32,048 nt of DNA from Acidiphilium rubrum. GTDB lineage: Bacteria; Pseudomonadota; Alphaproteobacteria; Acetobacterales; Acetobacteraceae. A program made the translations under genes and the position numbers. The stretch covers positions 1 to 32,048 of the forward strand of contig NZ_FTNE01000029.1 of the NCBI RefSeq assembly GCF_900156265.1. The letters run 5' to 3'. The notes beneath the pieces were generated by a model. The model did not search any database, was not told the origin of the DNA, and saw only the letters and a list, made by a program, of their open reading frames with translations. Shown piece after piece: positions 16,052 through 24,299 of this stretch (positions within the stretch are counted from its first letter, which is position 1; every line of letters starts with the position of its first letter).

Positions 16052-17472
16052 TGAAGACCCTGTTCCTGCAACCCCCGTCGTTCGACGGGTTCGATGGCGG
16101 CGCCGGCTCGCGCTACCAGGCCAAACGCGAGATCCGCTCGTTCTGGTTCCCCACCTGGCTGGCCCAGCCCGCCGCGCTGATCCCCGGCTCGAAACTGATC
16201 GATGCGCCGCCGGCCAATCTCGGCATGGCCGATGTGCTGCCCCATTCCAACGCGGCCGATCTGGTGATCATCCATACCTCGACCCCGTCGTTCGCCAACG
16301 ACGTCAAGGTCGCCGCCGCCATCAAGGACGCCAACCCGCGCGTCATCATCGGCATGATCGGCGCGAAGGTGGCAGTGCAGGCGCAGGAAAGCCTCGAGCG
16401 TGGCACCCCGGTCGATTTCGTCGCCCGCAACGAGTTCGACTTCACGATCAAGGACATCGCCGAGGGCAAGGCCTTCGCCGAGGTCGATGGTATTTCCTAC
16501 CGCGATGCCACCGGCGCCATCATCCACAACAAGGATCGCGCGATCCTCGAAAACATGGACAGCCTGCCCTTCGTGTCGGATGTCTACAAGCGCGACCTGC
16601 GGATGGAAGATTATTTCATCGGCTATCTGCTGCACCCCTATGTCTCGCTCTACACCGGCCGCGGCTGCAAATCGCGCTGCACCTTCTGCCTCTGGCCGCA
16701 AACCGTCGGCGGCCACCGCTACCGTACCCGCTCGGTCGAACACGTCATCGCCGAGGTCAAACAAATCCAGCGCGACTTCCCGCAGATGAAGGAATTGTTC
16801 TTCGACGACGACACCTTCACCGATAACCTGCCCCGCGCCGAAGCGATCGCGCGCGAGCTTGGCAAGCTCGGCGTCACCTGGTCGTGCAACGCCAAGGCCA
16901 ACGTGCCGCGCGACACGTTGAAAGTCCTGGCCGACAATGGCTTGCGCCTGCTGCTGGTCGGCTATGAATCCGGCAACCAGCAGATCCTGCATAATATCAA
17001 GAAGGGCATGCGGATCGAGGTGGCCCGCCAGTTCACCAAGGATTGCCACGATCTCGGCATCAAGATCCACGGCACCTTCATCCTCGGCCTGCCCGGCGAA
17101 AGCCAGGAGACCATCCGCGAGACCATCCAGTTCGCCAAGGACATCAACCCCCACACCATCCAGGTCTCGCTGGCCGCGCCCTATCCGGGCACATTCCTGT
17201 ACGACCAGGCGGTGGAAAACGGCTGGCTCGACGTCGCCAACGCCGAATTGATCGACGATCACGGCATCCAGATCGCACCGCTGCACTACCCCAACCTCAG
17301 CCACACCGAGATTTTCGAAAGCGTCGAGCTGTTCTACCGGAAGTTCTATTTCCGCGCGCCGAAGATCATGTCGATCCTGAACGAAATGGTCCGCAGCCCG
17401 CAGATGATGAAGCGCCGCCTGCGCGAAGGCGTCGAGTTCTACCAATTCCTGCGCGAGCGCCACGCTGCCTGA
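16048..17472 (+). CDS. hpnJ: HpnJ, radical SAM hopanoid cyclitol ether synthase
   Basis: HpnJ contracts the glucosamine ring of BHT-glucosamine to the cyclitol ether. The 474 residues have an N-terminal B12-binding-like domain (about 70-150) and a radical SAM domain with C207-x3-C211-x2-C214 (CKSRCTFC), followed by LWPQTVGGHRYRTRS. The segments ELFFDDDTF and GYESGN are also typical. It overlaps hpnI at its start. The last codons overlap the beginning of hpnK, so hpnI, hpnJ and hpnK are tightly coupled. Confidence 0.95.
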   Translation: MMKTLFLQPPSFDGFDGGAGSRYQAKREIRSFWFPTWLAQPAALIPGSKLIDAPPANLGMADVLPHSNAADLVIIHTSTPSFANDVKVAAAIKDANPRVIIGMIGAKVAVQAQESLERGTPVDFVARNEFDFTIKDIAEGKAFAEVDGISYRDATGAIIHNKDRAILENMDSLPFVSDVYKRDLRMEDYFIGYLLHPYVSLYTGRGCKSRCTFCLWPQTVGGHRYRTRSVEHVIAEVKQIQRDFPQMKELFFDDDTFTDNLPRAEAIARELGKLGVTWSCNAKANVPRDTLKVLADNGLRLLLVGYESGNQQILHNIKKGMRIEVARQFTKDCHDLGIKIHGTFILGLPGESQETIRETIQFAKDINPHTIQVSLAAPYPGTFLYDQAVENGWLDVANAELIDDHGIQIAPLHYPNLSHTEIFESVELFYRKFYFRAPKIMSILNEMVRSPQMMKRRLREGVEFYQFLRERHAA

Positions 17473-18256
17473 ACCGAAATCCGTCGTCTACGCGGCCGAT
17501 GATTTCGGCCTGACCGAGAGCGTCAACGAAGCGGTCGAAATCGCCCATCGGGATGGCTGCCTCACCCAGGCCAGCCTGATGGTCGCGGCCCCGGCGGCGG
17601 CGGATGCGGTGGCGCGCGCGCGGCGCCTGCCCGGTCTCGCGGTCGGCCTGCATCTGGTGCTGGTCGATGGCGATTCGGCACTCGGCCACGCGGCCCTGCC
17701 GCACATCACCGGCCCGGACGGACGGTTCGGCACCGATCAGGTGGCGCGCGGCGTCCGCTACTTCGCCTCACCCGCCGCGCGGCGCGAACTTGCACGCGAA
17801 ATCCGCGCCCAGTTCGAGGCGTTCCGCGCCACCGGCCTCGCGCTGCACCACGCGGACAGCCACAAGCACATGCACCTGCACCCCACGGTTGCACGCCTGA
17901 TGATCACGATCGGCCGCGAATTCGGCCTCACCCGCATCCGCGTTCCCGCCGAGCCGCCCGCCGTCCTCGCCGCCTGCGGCGAGACACCGACGCTGGGGGA
18001 CCGCGCACTGCACGCCTGGTCCGACGTGCTGCGCCACCAGGCGCGCAGCGCCGGACTCACCAGCCCCGATCACGTCTTCGGCATCAAATGGTCCGGCCGA
18101 ATGACGGAAGACAAGATCCGCGTCCTGCGCGCCCATCTGCCTGCGGGCTCCAGTGAGATCTATTTCCACCCCGCCACAGAGCAGGACGCGTCACTGGCCC
18201 GGCTGATGCCCGGCTACCGCCATGCCGAGGAACTGCAAGCGCTGCTGGCGCGTTAA
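17465..18256 (+). CDS. hpnK: HpnK, YdjC-type deacetylase, non-canonical start
   Basis: HpnK is predicted to remove the acetyl group from N-acetylglucosaminyl-BHT, between the HpnI and HpnJ steps. The YdjC-fold hallmark VVYAADDFGLTESVNEAVE, containing the metal-binding Asp pair, lies at the N-terminus, and HHADSHKHMHLHP near residue 122 gives the metal-binding histidines. The first ATG in frame (17579) would delete the Asp pair. The frame is open upstream to 17411, but it contains no ATG, GTG or TTG before the motif. A CTG at 17465 is the best placed start, overlapping the hpnJ stop by 8 bases. Length from CTG is 263 residues, normal for the family. A sequence error cannot be excluded. Confidence 0.85.
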   Translation: MPEPKSVVYAADDFGLTESVNEAVEIAHRDGCLTQASLMVAAPAAADAVARARRLPGLAVGLHLVLVDGDSALGHAALPHITGPDGRFGTDQVARGVRYFASPAARRELAREIRAQFEAFRATGLALHHADSHKHMHLHPTVARLMITIGREFGLTRIRVPAEPPAVLAACGETPTLGDRALHAWSDVLRHQARSAGLTSPDHVFGIKWSGRMTEDKIRVLRAHLPAGSSEIYFHPATEQDASLARLMPGYRHAEELQALLAR

Positions 18257-18406
18257 GAGTCCGGTCATGTCATCGCAGGCCGGCAGGCCGTAGCTCAAAC
18301 CTCAGATCAGTCTCGTGCTTCGATGTTTCTGTGTTATTTTGAGAAAATTGTTGATAAAAATTGTCGCGTATCACGGATCATAAATTTTTCACTTGAAAAC
18401 ACGCTG

Positions 18407-18432
18407 TAGTTGCAATAAGGGTGGTGCAACTA
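18407..18432. promoter_or_regulatory. Perfect inverted repeat, candidate operator
   Basis: TAGTTGCA (18407-18414) and TGCAACTA (18425-18432) form a perfect 8-bp inverted repeat with a 10-bp spacer, so its half-sites are 18 bp apart centre to centre. It lies in the AT-rich 18330-18518 interval upstream of the RTX-like gene. A TTGAAA hexamer at 18393-18398 is placed so that a -10 would fall in the spacer, although no good -10 is present. A repressor site or a transcript hairpin are both possible. Confidence 0.45.
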
Positions 18433-18518
18433 GAGACGTTTGAGCACTTACCCGTTGTTAAGCTTTTCAAGCTAAAACCCCAATCCGCACGTTCGAATGC
18501 AATTTCAAGGAGAGCTTT

Positions 18519-20357
18519 GTGTCAACCTCACAATCTGCGACCGGTACCGTCTCGGTCACCCCATCCTTTGGCGCCGCGCCGTTCGGCTTCGATGTCGCGG
18601 CCGACATGGTTGCGCCCATCCAGGACGCGCTGGCGCAAGTCACAGCCCTCGTCGTATCGAACTCGGTCTATAACCCGGTCACGGCCACCACGATCACCCT
18701 GAATGCGGACGGCACCACAAGCTCGTCGATCCCCGCACCGGTGACCTCTTTTGCCACGTCGCCATTTATCTACATGGGCGGCAGCGTCAGCGGCGCCGGC
18801 AGCACAATCAACCTGCCGACGCAGGGCAGCAGCCGCGGCTTCGCCGGCCTGATCTTCACCTTCGCCGGCAGCGAAACCGTAACCGGCGGCGCCGGCAAGA
18901 ACGAAATCATCGTCACAGGCGCCAACACCAACCTTACCTTCGATCCGCTTGGCGGCGCCTTGGGCGTCAGCACCATCTATGCCGGCGGCGGCAACAACAA
19001 CTTCACGCTCGATGGCACCAACTACACCGTCGAGGTCGGCAGCGGCAACAACACGATCACCGCCGCGCTGAACAACGGCACCTCGATCAGCTACAACACC
19101 ATTTCGACCAGCGGCGGCAACAATCTGATCAAGCTCGATTCCGGCACATCCACCGTTACCTCCGGCGGCACCGATCACATCACTGTGGCGGATGCGGGTA
19201 ATCTCATCACCGTGACGGGAAACTCCGTCGTCGGCATGACCTCCGCCTCGTCGAGCAATTCGGTCCTGGCCACCGGTAACGAGACCGTCGCCATGGACGG
19301 CACCGGAGACTCCGTAACAGCCGGCGGCTCCTCGACTGTCCTGGTGTTCAGCAACTTGAACTCGGTCGACATGACCGCCGGGTTGAAGGCAGAAGTGCTG
19401 GGCAACGCCAACACCATTACCAGCAGCAGTAACGCCGCCATTGCCGTTTTCGGTCAGGCCAATTTGGTCGACGCCGGCCCGACCGGCATCTTCTACGCGT
19501 ATGGCAGCGGCAACACGATCAACGCCGTCGGGTCGGACACCGTCATGGGCAACGGCAGCAACAACACGATCAATGTCGCCGGTGGCGGCGTCGTCTTCGC
19601 TGCGGGAACCGGTGACTCGATCATCGCCTCCTCGTCCAGCAGCGCCTTCGTCGTCCTGGGTGGCCCCGGCGCCACCGATTTTGCAACCCTCGCCGGTTCC
19701 TCGTTCGGCTACGCCGAAGGCGGCGCGGCGATCGACGCGACCAACGGCACCTACATGATCCTCGCCTCCGGCAGCAACACCGCAACCCTCGGCGGTGGCT
19801 CGCTCGCATTCGTCGCCTCCGGCGCCGACACGATCGTCGCGACCGGTGCCGCCTACGTGTATGGTGGTGCCGGCACGATCGATTTCGTCGGCGGCGCCGG
19901 TCACAGCATAATCGAACAGGGCACCGGCGCGGTCACCGCAACCGCCGGTTCTGGGGGCATCACCGCCTATGGCGGCACCAGCGGCGGCAACTCGCTGGTC
20001 GGCGGTGCCGGCAGCAACACCCTCTACGCCGAAGGCACCGGCAGCACCCTGATCGGCGGTTCCGGCACCAACAATCTGTTCGCCGCCTCCGGTGCCACCA
20101 CAATGGTCGGCGGCACCAACGCCACGCTGAACAATTTCGAATTCACCGCCAACACCGCCGGCAGCACGGATGTGGTCAGCGGCTTCAACGCCACCACCGA
20201 TAAAATCACCCTCGGCTCCGGCGTCACCGTCACCAACCAGACCGTCAACAGCGGCGGCCTGAGCCTCACCCTCAGCGACGGCACCAAAATCTCGGTCCTC
20301 GGCGTTGCCAACACGCTCACGTCCAACACCAGCGGCTCCAGCACGATCCTCACCTGA
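18519..20357 (+). CDS. Large RTX-like beta-roll protein, probably secreted
   Basis: The 612-residue protein is built of Gly/Asn/Ser/Thr/Ala-rich beta-strand repeats. Clear units resemble the RTX nonapeptide GGxGxDxUx but carry Asn for the Ca-binding Asp: GGAGKNEII, GGAGSNTLY, GGSGTNNLF. The C-terminal 60 residues contain VVSGFNATTDKITL, close to the D-x-I-x-G-F-x(4)-D-x-I-x-L segment preceding type I secretion signals. There is no N-terminal signal peptide, no Cys, no Trp, one Arg and five Lys. The GTG start follows AAGGAGA at ideal spacing. A strong terminator follows. Likely a type I secreted or surface protein; no transporter genes are in the window, and the exact role is unknown. Confidence 0.8.
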   Translation: MSTSQSATGTVSVTPSFGAAPFGFDVAADMVAPIQDALAQVTALVVSNSVYNPVTATTITLNADGTTSSSIPAPVTSFATSPFIYMGGSVSGAGSTINLPTQGSSRGFAGLIFTFAGSETVTGGAGKNEIIVTGANTNLTFDPLGGALGVSTIYAGGGNNNFTLDGTNYTVEVGSGNNTITAALNNGTSISYNTISTSGGNNLIKLDSGTSTVTSGGTDHITVADAGNLITVTGNSVVGMTSASSSNSVLATGNETVAMDGTGDSVTAGGSSTVLVFSNLNSVDMTAGLKAEVLGNANTITSSSNAAIAVFGQANLVDAGPTGIFYAYGSGNTINAVGSDTVMGNGSNNTINVAGGGVVFAAGTGDSIIASSSSSAFVVLGGPGATDFATLAGSSFGYAEGGAAIDATNGTYMILASGSNTATLGGGSLAFVASGADTIVATGAAYVYGGAGTIDFVGGAGHSIIEQGTGAVTATAGSGGITAYGGTSGGNSLVGGAGSNTLYAEGTGSTLIGGSGTNNLFAASGATTMVGGTNATLNNFEFTANTAGSTDVVSGFNATTDKITLGSGVTVTNQTVNSGGLSLTLSDGTKISVLGVANTLTSNTSGSSTILT

Positions 20358-20380
20358 CCGCACGATCCAGACCCTCGCAA

Positions 20381-20415
20381 AACCGTTCGGCCCCAACCGG
20401 CCGGACGGTTTTTTT
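20381..20415 (+). terminator. Rho-independent terminator after the RTX-like gene
   Basis: AACCGTTCGGCC (20381-20392), a CCAACC loop and GGCCGGACGGTT (20399-20410) form a 12-bp stem with one T-G wobble, running straight into seven T (20409-20415). It ends transcription 24 bp after the stop at 20357. It is the clearest intrinsic terminator in the window. Confidence 0.92.
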
Positions 20416-20478
20416 CATCACCGTCTCACAGCAACACCAACGCTTGAAACCTCCCGCCATCCGGGCCTAGTCACCCGC

Positions 20479-21327
20479 ATGACCAAGGTCGCGCATCGCT
20501 TCGGCCGTTCCGGCTTCGGCACCACCCCGGCCGCCTACGCTCATGCCCGGCCAAACTACCCGCAAGACCTCTACGATACGCTTGCCGCCCGCTGCGGCCT
20601 CGGCCCCGGCAGCCGCGTGTTCGAAATCGGCCCCGGCACCGGCACCGCCACCGCTTCCATCCTCGCCGCCGGTGTCGCCCATATCCGCGCGATCGAACCC
20701 GACCCCCGCCTCGCCGCGCATCTCCGCCAAACCCTGCCCAACCCCACCCTGACCATCGAACAAGCCCCGTTCGAACAGACCAGCCTCCCCGCCGCCACGT
20801 TCGACCTCGGCATCGCCGCCACCTCGTTTCACTGGGTCCGCCAGCAGCCCGGCCTGCGCAAAGCCCACGCCGCGCTGAAACCAGGCGGCAGGTGGGCCAT
20901 GTGGTGGACCCATTTCGGCAGCGGCACCGACGATGAGTTCCAGGCCGCCACCGCCCATCTGTTCGCGTCCATCCAGCCACAACCCGGCCGAACCAAGCCC
21001 CGCCCACCGTTCGACCTCGATCACGCCGCCCGCCTGCACGACCTCGCCACCGCCGGCTTCACCAGCCCGCAGGCCGATACGTTCACCGCAACCGCGCTCT
21101 ACGACACCGCAAGGCTGGTCACCCTCTACCGCGATTTCTCCGTCATCCAGGCGCTCGCGCCGGCCGCCCAGGCCGATTTCCTCGCCGAAATCGCCCGCAT
21201 CGCCGACCAATCCTTCGCCGGCCGCATCGAACGCCGCTTCACGACAACGCTTTACACAGCCCAGCGACCACATCGCCAATCACCACCAGATCCTCTGGCC
21301 GCGACAGCCGGTGCCCGCCATCCTTGA
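20479..21327 (+). CDS. Class I SAM-dependent methyltransferase
   Basis: The 282-residue protein carries motif I VFEIGPGTGTATASIL (about residues 47-62) and an acidic AIEPDP at the end of strand 2, both binding S-adenosylmethionine. LGIAATSFHWV and LKPGGRWAMWW fit motifs II and III. The substrate is unknown. ATG 20479 was chosen because the homologous sequence begins with AHRFGRSGFGTTPAAYAHARPNYP; longer frames would start inside the preceding gene and cross its terminator. The last about 29 codons run antisense through the 3' end of the convergent hydrolase gene, so the C-terminal tail is probably not conserved. Confidence 0.85.
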   Translation: MTKVAHRFGRSGFGTTPAAYAHARPNYPQDLYDTLAARCGLGPGSRVFEIGPGTGTATASILAAGVAHIRAIEPDPRLAAHLRQTLPNPTLTIEQAPFEQTSLPAATFDLGIAATSFHWVRQQPGLRKAHAALKPGGRWAMWWTHFGSGTDDEFQAATAHLFASIQPQPGRTKPRPPFDLDHAARLHDLATAGFTSPQADTFTATALYDTARLVTLYRDFSVIQALAPAAQADFLAEIARIADQSFAGRIERRFTTTLYTAQRPHRQSPPDPLAATAGARHP

Positions 21328-21994
21328 TCAGGATCACCTGCACATCACGCGCCGTCAGGCACGCGGCGAGCCGCAGGCTGGTCTGCCACGGCACATCGTC
21401 ATCCATCTGCCCATGCACGAGCCGCACCGCCCCCTCGAACGCGATCGGCGCACGCAGCACAAGCTGGCGCACCCCGTCATCGAGCAACCCCGCGCTCATC
21501 ATGGTCGGCGGCCCATAGGCGCTCGGCATCGCCAGCACACCGTCGCGCGCCAGCGCCTGCCGCGCCGCATCGCTCAGCGCCGGACGGATCAGATCCTCGG
21601 TAAAATCCGGCGCCGCCGCAATCCCGACCATTCCGCTCACCCGCGCCCCCAGCCAGCGCAGCAGCAACAGCATGATCCAGCCGCCCATCGAAGAGCCGAC
21701 CAGCACGATCTCACCCTCCGGCACCACCGCCGCAATCACCGCATGCGCATCCGCCGCCCACCGGCCGATCGTGCCATCCTCGAATCGCCCGCCCGATGCG
21801 CCATGCCCGGAATAATCCAGCCGCAGCATCGCCTGCCCGCGCGCCGCACAGGCATCGCGCAAAAACAACGCCTTGCTGCCCTGCATGTCCGAGGCAAACC
21901 CCGGCAGAAACACCAAAGTCGGCCCCACCCCCGGCAGATGCGCATAGGCCAGCGCCACCCCATCCGCCTCGATCCTGCCCACCACTTCCGTCAT
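21239..21994 (-). CDS. Alpha/beta hydrolase
   Basis: The 251-residue protein has the serine nucleophile elbow GSSMGG (about residues 98-103), the acid in HGQMDDDVPW (near 202) and the catalytic His in KDGGHRLSRPEDL (near 229). An LPGFASDMQGSKA oxyanion-region segment and a DYSGHGASGG motif resemble ABHD10-type palmitoyl-thioesterases and related esterases. The true substrate cannot be told from sequence. AGGGGAG precedes the ATG at 21994. It is divergent from the GT4 gene (59 bp apart), and its 3' end overlaps the methyltransferase gene by 89 bp. Confidence 0.88.
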   Translation of the reverse strand: MTEVVGRIEADGVALAYAHLPGVGPTLVFLPGFASDMQGSKALFLRDACAARGQAMLRLDYSGHGASGGRFEDGTIGRWAADAHAVIAAVVPEGEIVLVGSSMGGWIMLLLLRWLGARVSGMVGIAAAPDFTEDLIRPALSDAARQALARDGVLAMPSAYGPPTMMSAGLLDDGVRQLVLRAPIAFEGAVRLVHGQMDDDVPWQTSLRLAACLTARDVQVILIKDGGHRLSRPEDLVVIGDVVAGLCKALS

Positions 21995-22053
21995 CGCACT
22001 CTCCCCTTGCCGCGCCCGCCATGGTAACGCCGCCGTCGCACAGCAGGTGAGAT

Positions 22054-23193
22054 ATGGCCAAACCGTCCGACTACGCGATTCTACAGGTTCTGCCCCAACT
22101 GGAAACCGGCGGCGTCGAGCAGGTCGTCGTCGAACTGACCGAAGCGGTCGCCCGCACCGGTGCCCGCGCCCTGGTCGCGAGCCTGCCCGGCAAACTCGTC
22201 CCCGCCATCGAGCGCGCCGGCGGCACCCATATCCCGCTCGACCTCAAATCCCGCAACCCGTTCCGCATGAGCTGGAACGGCGACCAACTGGCCAAACTGA
22301 TCAAATCCCAGCGCGTCTCACTCATCCACGCCCATTCCCGCGCCCCCGCCTTCGCCGCCCGCGCCGCCAGCATGCGCCGCAGCATCCCGTTCGTGACCAC
22401 CTATCACGGCGCCTACAACCAGACCGGCCCGCTCAAGAGCCGCTACAACGCCGTCATGGCCGGTGGCGACCGCGTCATCGCCATCTCCACCTTCATCGCC
22501 GATCTGGTCCGCGCCCGCCACCACATCGGCGATGACAAACTCCGCATCGTCCCCGGCGGCGTCGATCCCGCCCGGTTCGACCCCGATGCGATCAACGGCG
22601 GCCGCGTCGAACGCCTCGCCCGCGCCTGGCGCCTGCCGGACGGCGCCCCCACCATCATGCTGCCCGCCCGCCTGACCGCCTGGAAAGGCCAGCAGGTCAT
22701 GATCGCCGCCCTCGCCAAACTCCGCCACCGCGACGCCATCCTCATCCTGGTCGGCAGCGCCCAGGGTCGCGACGCCTATCTGAAATCACTCTCCCAACTG
22801 GCCCAGAGCCTCGATGTCGCCCAACGCGTCCTGTTCGCCGGCGATTGCGCGGACATGCCGGCCGCCTACAAACTGGCCGATGTCGTGGTCAACGCCTCGA
22901 CCGACCCGGAAGCCTTCGGCCGCACCATCGTCGAAGCCCAGGCGATGCGCCGCCTGGTCATCGCGACCGACCATGGCGCCGCCAGGGAGACCATCCGCGC
23001 CAACGAAACCGGCTGGCGCGTACCCCCCAACGACCCCGCCGCCCTCGCCGCCGCGATCGATCAGGCGCTCGATCTGCCGGTCGAAGCCCGCATCGCCATC
23101 GGCGCCGCCGCGCGCGATTTCGTCGCCGCACACTACGCCGTCAGCACCATGCAGGCCGGCAATCTCGCGGTCTATCACGAGTTGCTGGGGTGA
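22054..23193 (+). CDS. Glycosyltransferase family 4
   Basis: The 379-residue GT-B protein begins with LQVLPQLETGGVEQVVVELTEA, the acceptor-side motif of GT4 enzymes. It continues with IHAHSRAPAFAA, YHG and ISTFIAD, and then the donor domain: IVPGGVDPARFDPD, LPARLTAWKGQQ and the ASTDPEAFGRTIVEAQAM E-x7-E segment. Donor and acceptor are unknown; lipopolysaccharide or another surface glycan is likely. AGGTGAG precedes the ATG. Its stop overlaps the GTG start of the GT9 gene. Confidence 0.93.
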   Translation: MAKPSDYAILQVLPQLETGGVEQVVVELTEAVARTGARALVASLPGKLVPAIERAGGTHIPLDLKSRNPFRMSWNGDQLAKLIKSQRVSLIHAHSRAPAFAARAASMRRSIPFVTTYHGAYNQTGPLKSRYNAVMAGGDRVIAISTFIADLVRARHHIGDDKLRIVPGGVDPARFDPDAINGGRVERLARAWRLPDGAPTIMLPARLTAWKGQQVMIAALAKLRHRDAILILVGSAQGRDAYLKSLSQLAQSLDVAQRVLFAGDCADMPAAYKLADVVVNASTDPEAFGRTIVEAQAMRRLVIATDHGAARETIRANETGWRVPPNDPAALAAAIDQALDLPVEARIAIGAAARDFVAAHYAVSTMQAGNLAVYHELLG

Positions 23194-24089
23194 AAATCCT
23201 GGTGATCCGCCACGGCGCGCTGGGTGACATCGTTCTCAGCCTCCCCGCCTTCGCCGGCATCCGCGCCCACCACCCAAATGCCATCATCACCCTGCTCACC
23301 ACCGCCCCCTTCGCAGCACTCCTCGCCCAATCACCCTGGTTCGACCACGTCACGATCGATACCAAACCCGCGCCTTGGAACCTCCCTGGCCTGCTCGCCC
23401 TGCGCCGCGCGCTCACCGGCTTCGATTTCGTCTACGATTTGCAAACCTCATCGCGCTCCTCGCGCTACCACCGCCTCTCCGGCGCACCCAAATGGTCCGG
23501 CATCGCGCCCGGCAGCACCCACCGCCACGCCAATCCGGCCCGCAATACAATGCACAGCCGCGAACGCATCGCCGAACAACTCGCCATCGCCGGCATCCCC
23601 AACCTGCCCACCCCCGACCTCACCTGGCTCGCCACGCAACCACCACCCGGCCTGCCACCCCGCTTCACCGCCCTCATCCCCGGCGCGTCACCCCATCGGC
23701 CGGAAAAACGCTGGCCCGCCGCCAACTTCGGCGCCCTCGCCACCACACTCACCACACAAGCCGTCATCCTCGGCACCAGAGCCGAACAACCGATCGCCGC
23801 CGAAATCCGCCACCTCTGCCCCACCGCCATCGACCTGACCGGCCGCACCACCCTGCCCCAACTCGCCGCCACGCTCGCCCGCGCCACCCTCGCCATCGGC
23901 AACGACACCGGCCCCATGCACCTCGCCGCCGCGTTGAACACACGCTGCATCGTCCTGTTCGGCGGCGCCAGCGACCCCGCGCTGACCGCACCCCGCATGC
24001 CGGATGGCGCCTGGCCGACGATCATCCGCGCGCGCGATCTTGCGGATTTGCCGGTCTCGGACGTGGCCGCGGCGATCGGGGACAGGTAA
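23190..24089 (+). CDS. Glycosyltransferase family 9 (heptosyltransferase-like)
   Basis: The 299-residue protein starts at GTG 23190, overlapping the previous stop in GTGA, with the classic beginning VKILVIRHGALGDIVLSLPAF. The donor-domain segments IPGASPHRPEKRWPAANFG, VILGTRAEQ, LTGRTTLPQLAA and GNDTGPMHLAAAL are characteristic of ADP-heptose:LPS heptosyltransferases. With the GT4 partner it probably builds the LPS core, although which sugar is added is not set by the sequence. A palindromic intergenic element begins immediately downstream. Confidence 0.92.
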   Translation: MKILVIRHGALGDIVLSLPAFAGIRAHHPNAIITLLTTAPFAALLAQSPWFDHVTIDTKPAPWNLPGLLALRRALTGFDFVYDLQTSSRSSRYHRLSGAPKWSGIAPGSTHRHANPARNTMHSRERIAEQLAIAGIPNLPTPDLTWLATQPPPGLPPRFTALIPGASPHRPEKRWPAANFGALATTLTTQAVILGTRAEQPIAAEIRHLCPTAIDLTGRTTLPQLAATLARATLAIGNDTGPMHLAAALNTRCIVLFGGASDPALTAPRMPDGAWPTIIRARDLADLPVSDVAAAIGDR

Positions 24090-24228
24090 GCAAGAAAGCT
24101 CTACTTTTTTGTAAAAAAGTAGCAAAAAACTTTCTTTAATTTGGTGCACAGGCGCCCCGCCGGCACGGACCAAACGAACGAAGTTTTTTTTGCTTCTTTT
24201 TTGTTCACAAAAAAGAAGACCTTCCCTT
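24090..24228 (+). repeat. Palindromic intergenic element, copy 2
   Basis: The left hairpin has arms CTACTTTTTT (24101-24110) and AAAAAAGTAG (24113-24122). The right hairpin has arms CTTCTTTTTTGT (24193-24204) and ACAAAAAAGAAG (24207-24218). The GC-rich centre runs from TTTGGTGC to ACCAAA (about 24140-24174) and can pair with itself. GCAAAAAACTT (24122-24132) and AAGTTTTTTTTGC (24181-24193) are the inverted inner flanks. In the left hairpin both arms differ from copy 1, and the pairing is kept. It fills most of the gap before thrS. Confidence 0.85.
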
Positions 24229-24299
24229 ACCTCACGCTTGGCTTTGCCTCGCCACCCCGGCATAACCCTGCCTCACCCTTGCCCTGAAGGAGCAAAGCC

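Noticed and set aside
17579-18256. ATG 17579 as the hpnK start
   Set aside because: It would remove the metal-binding Asp pair and about 38 conserved residues that are encoded in frame upstream.
20305-20478. Upstream start for the methyltransferase
   Set aside because: The extra codons lie in the RTX-like gene end and across a strong terminator stem; the family homology begins at 20479.
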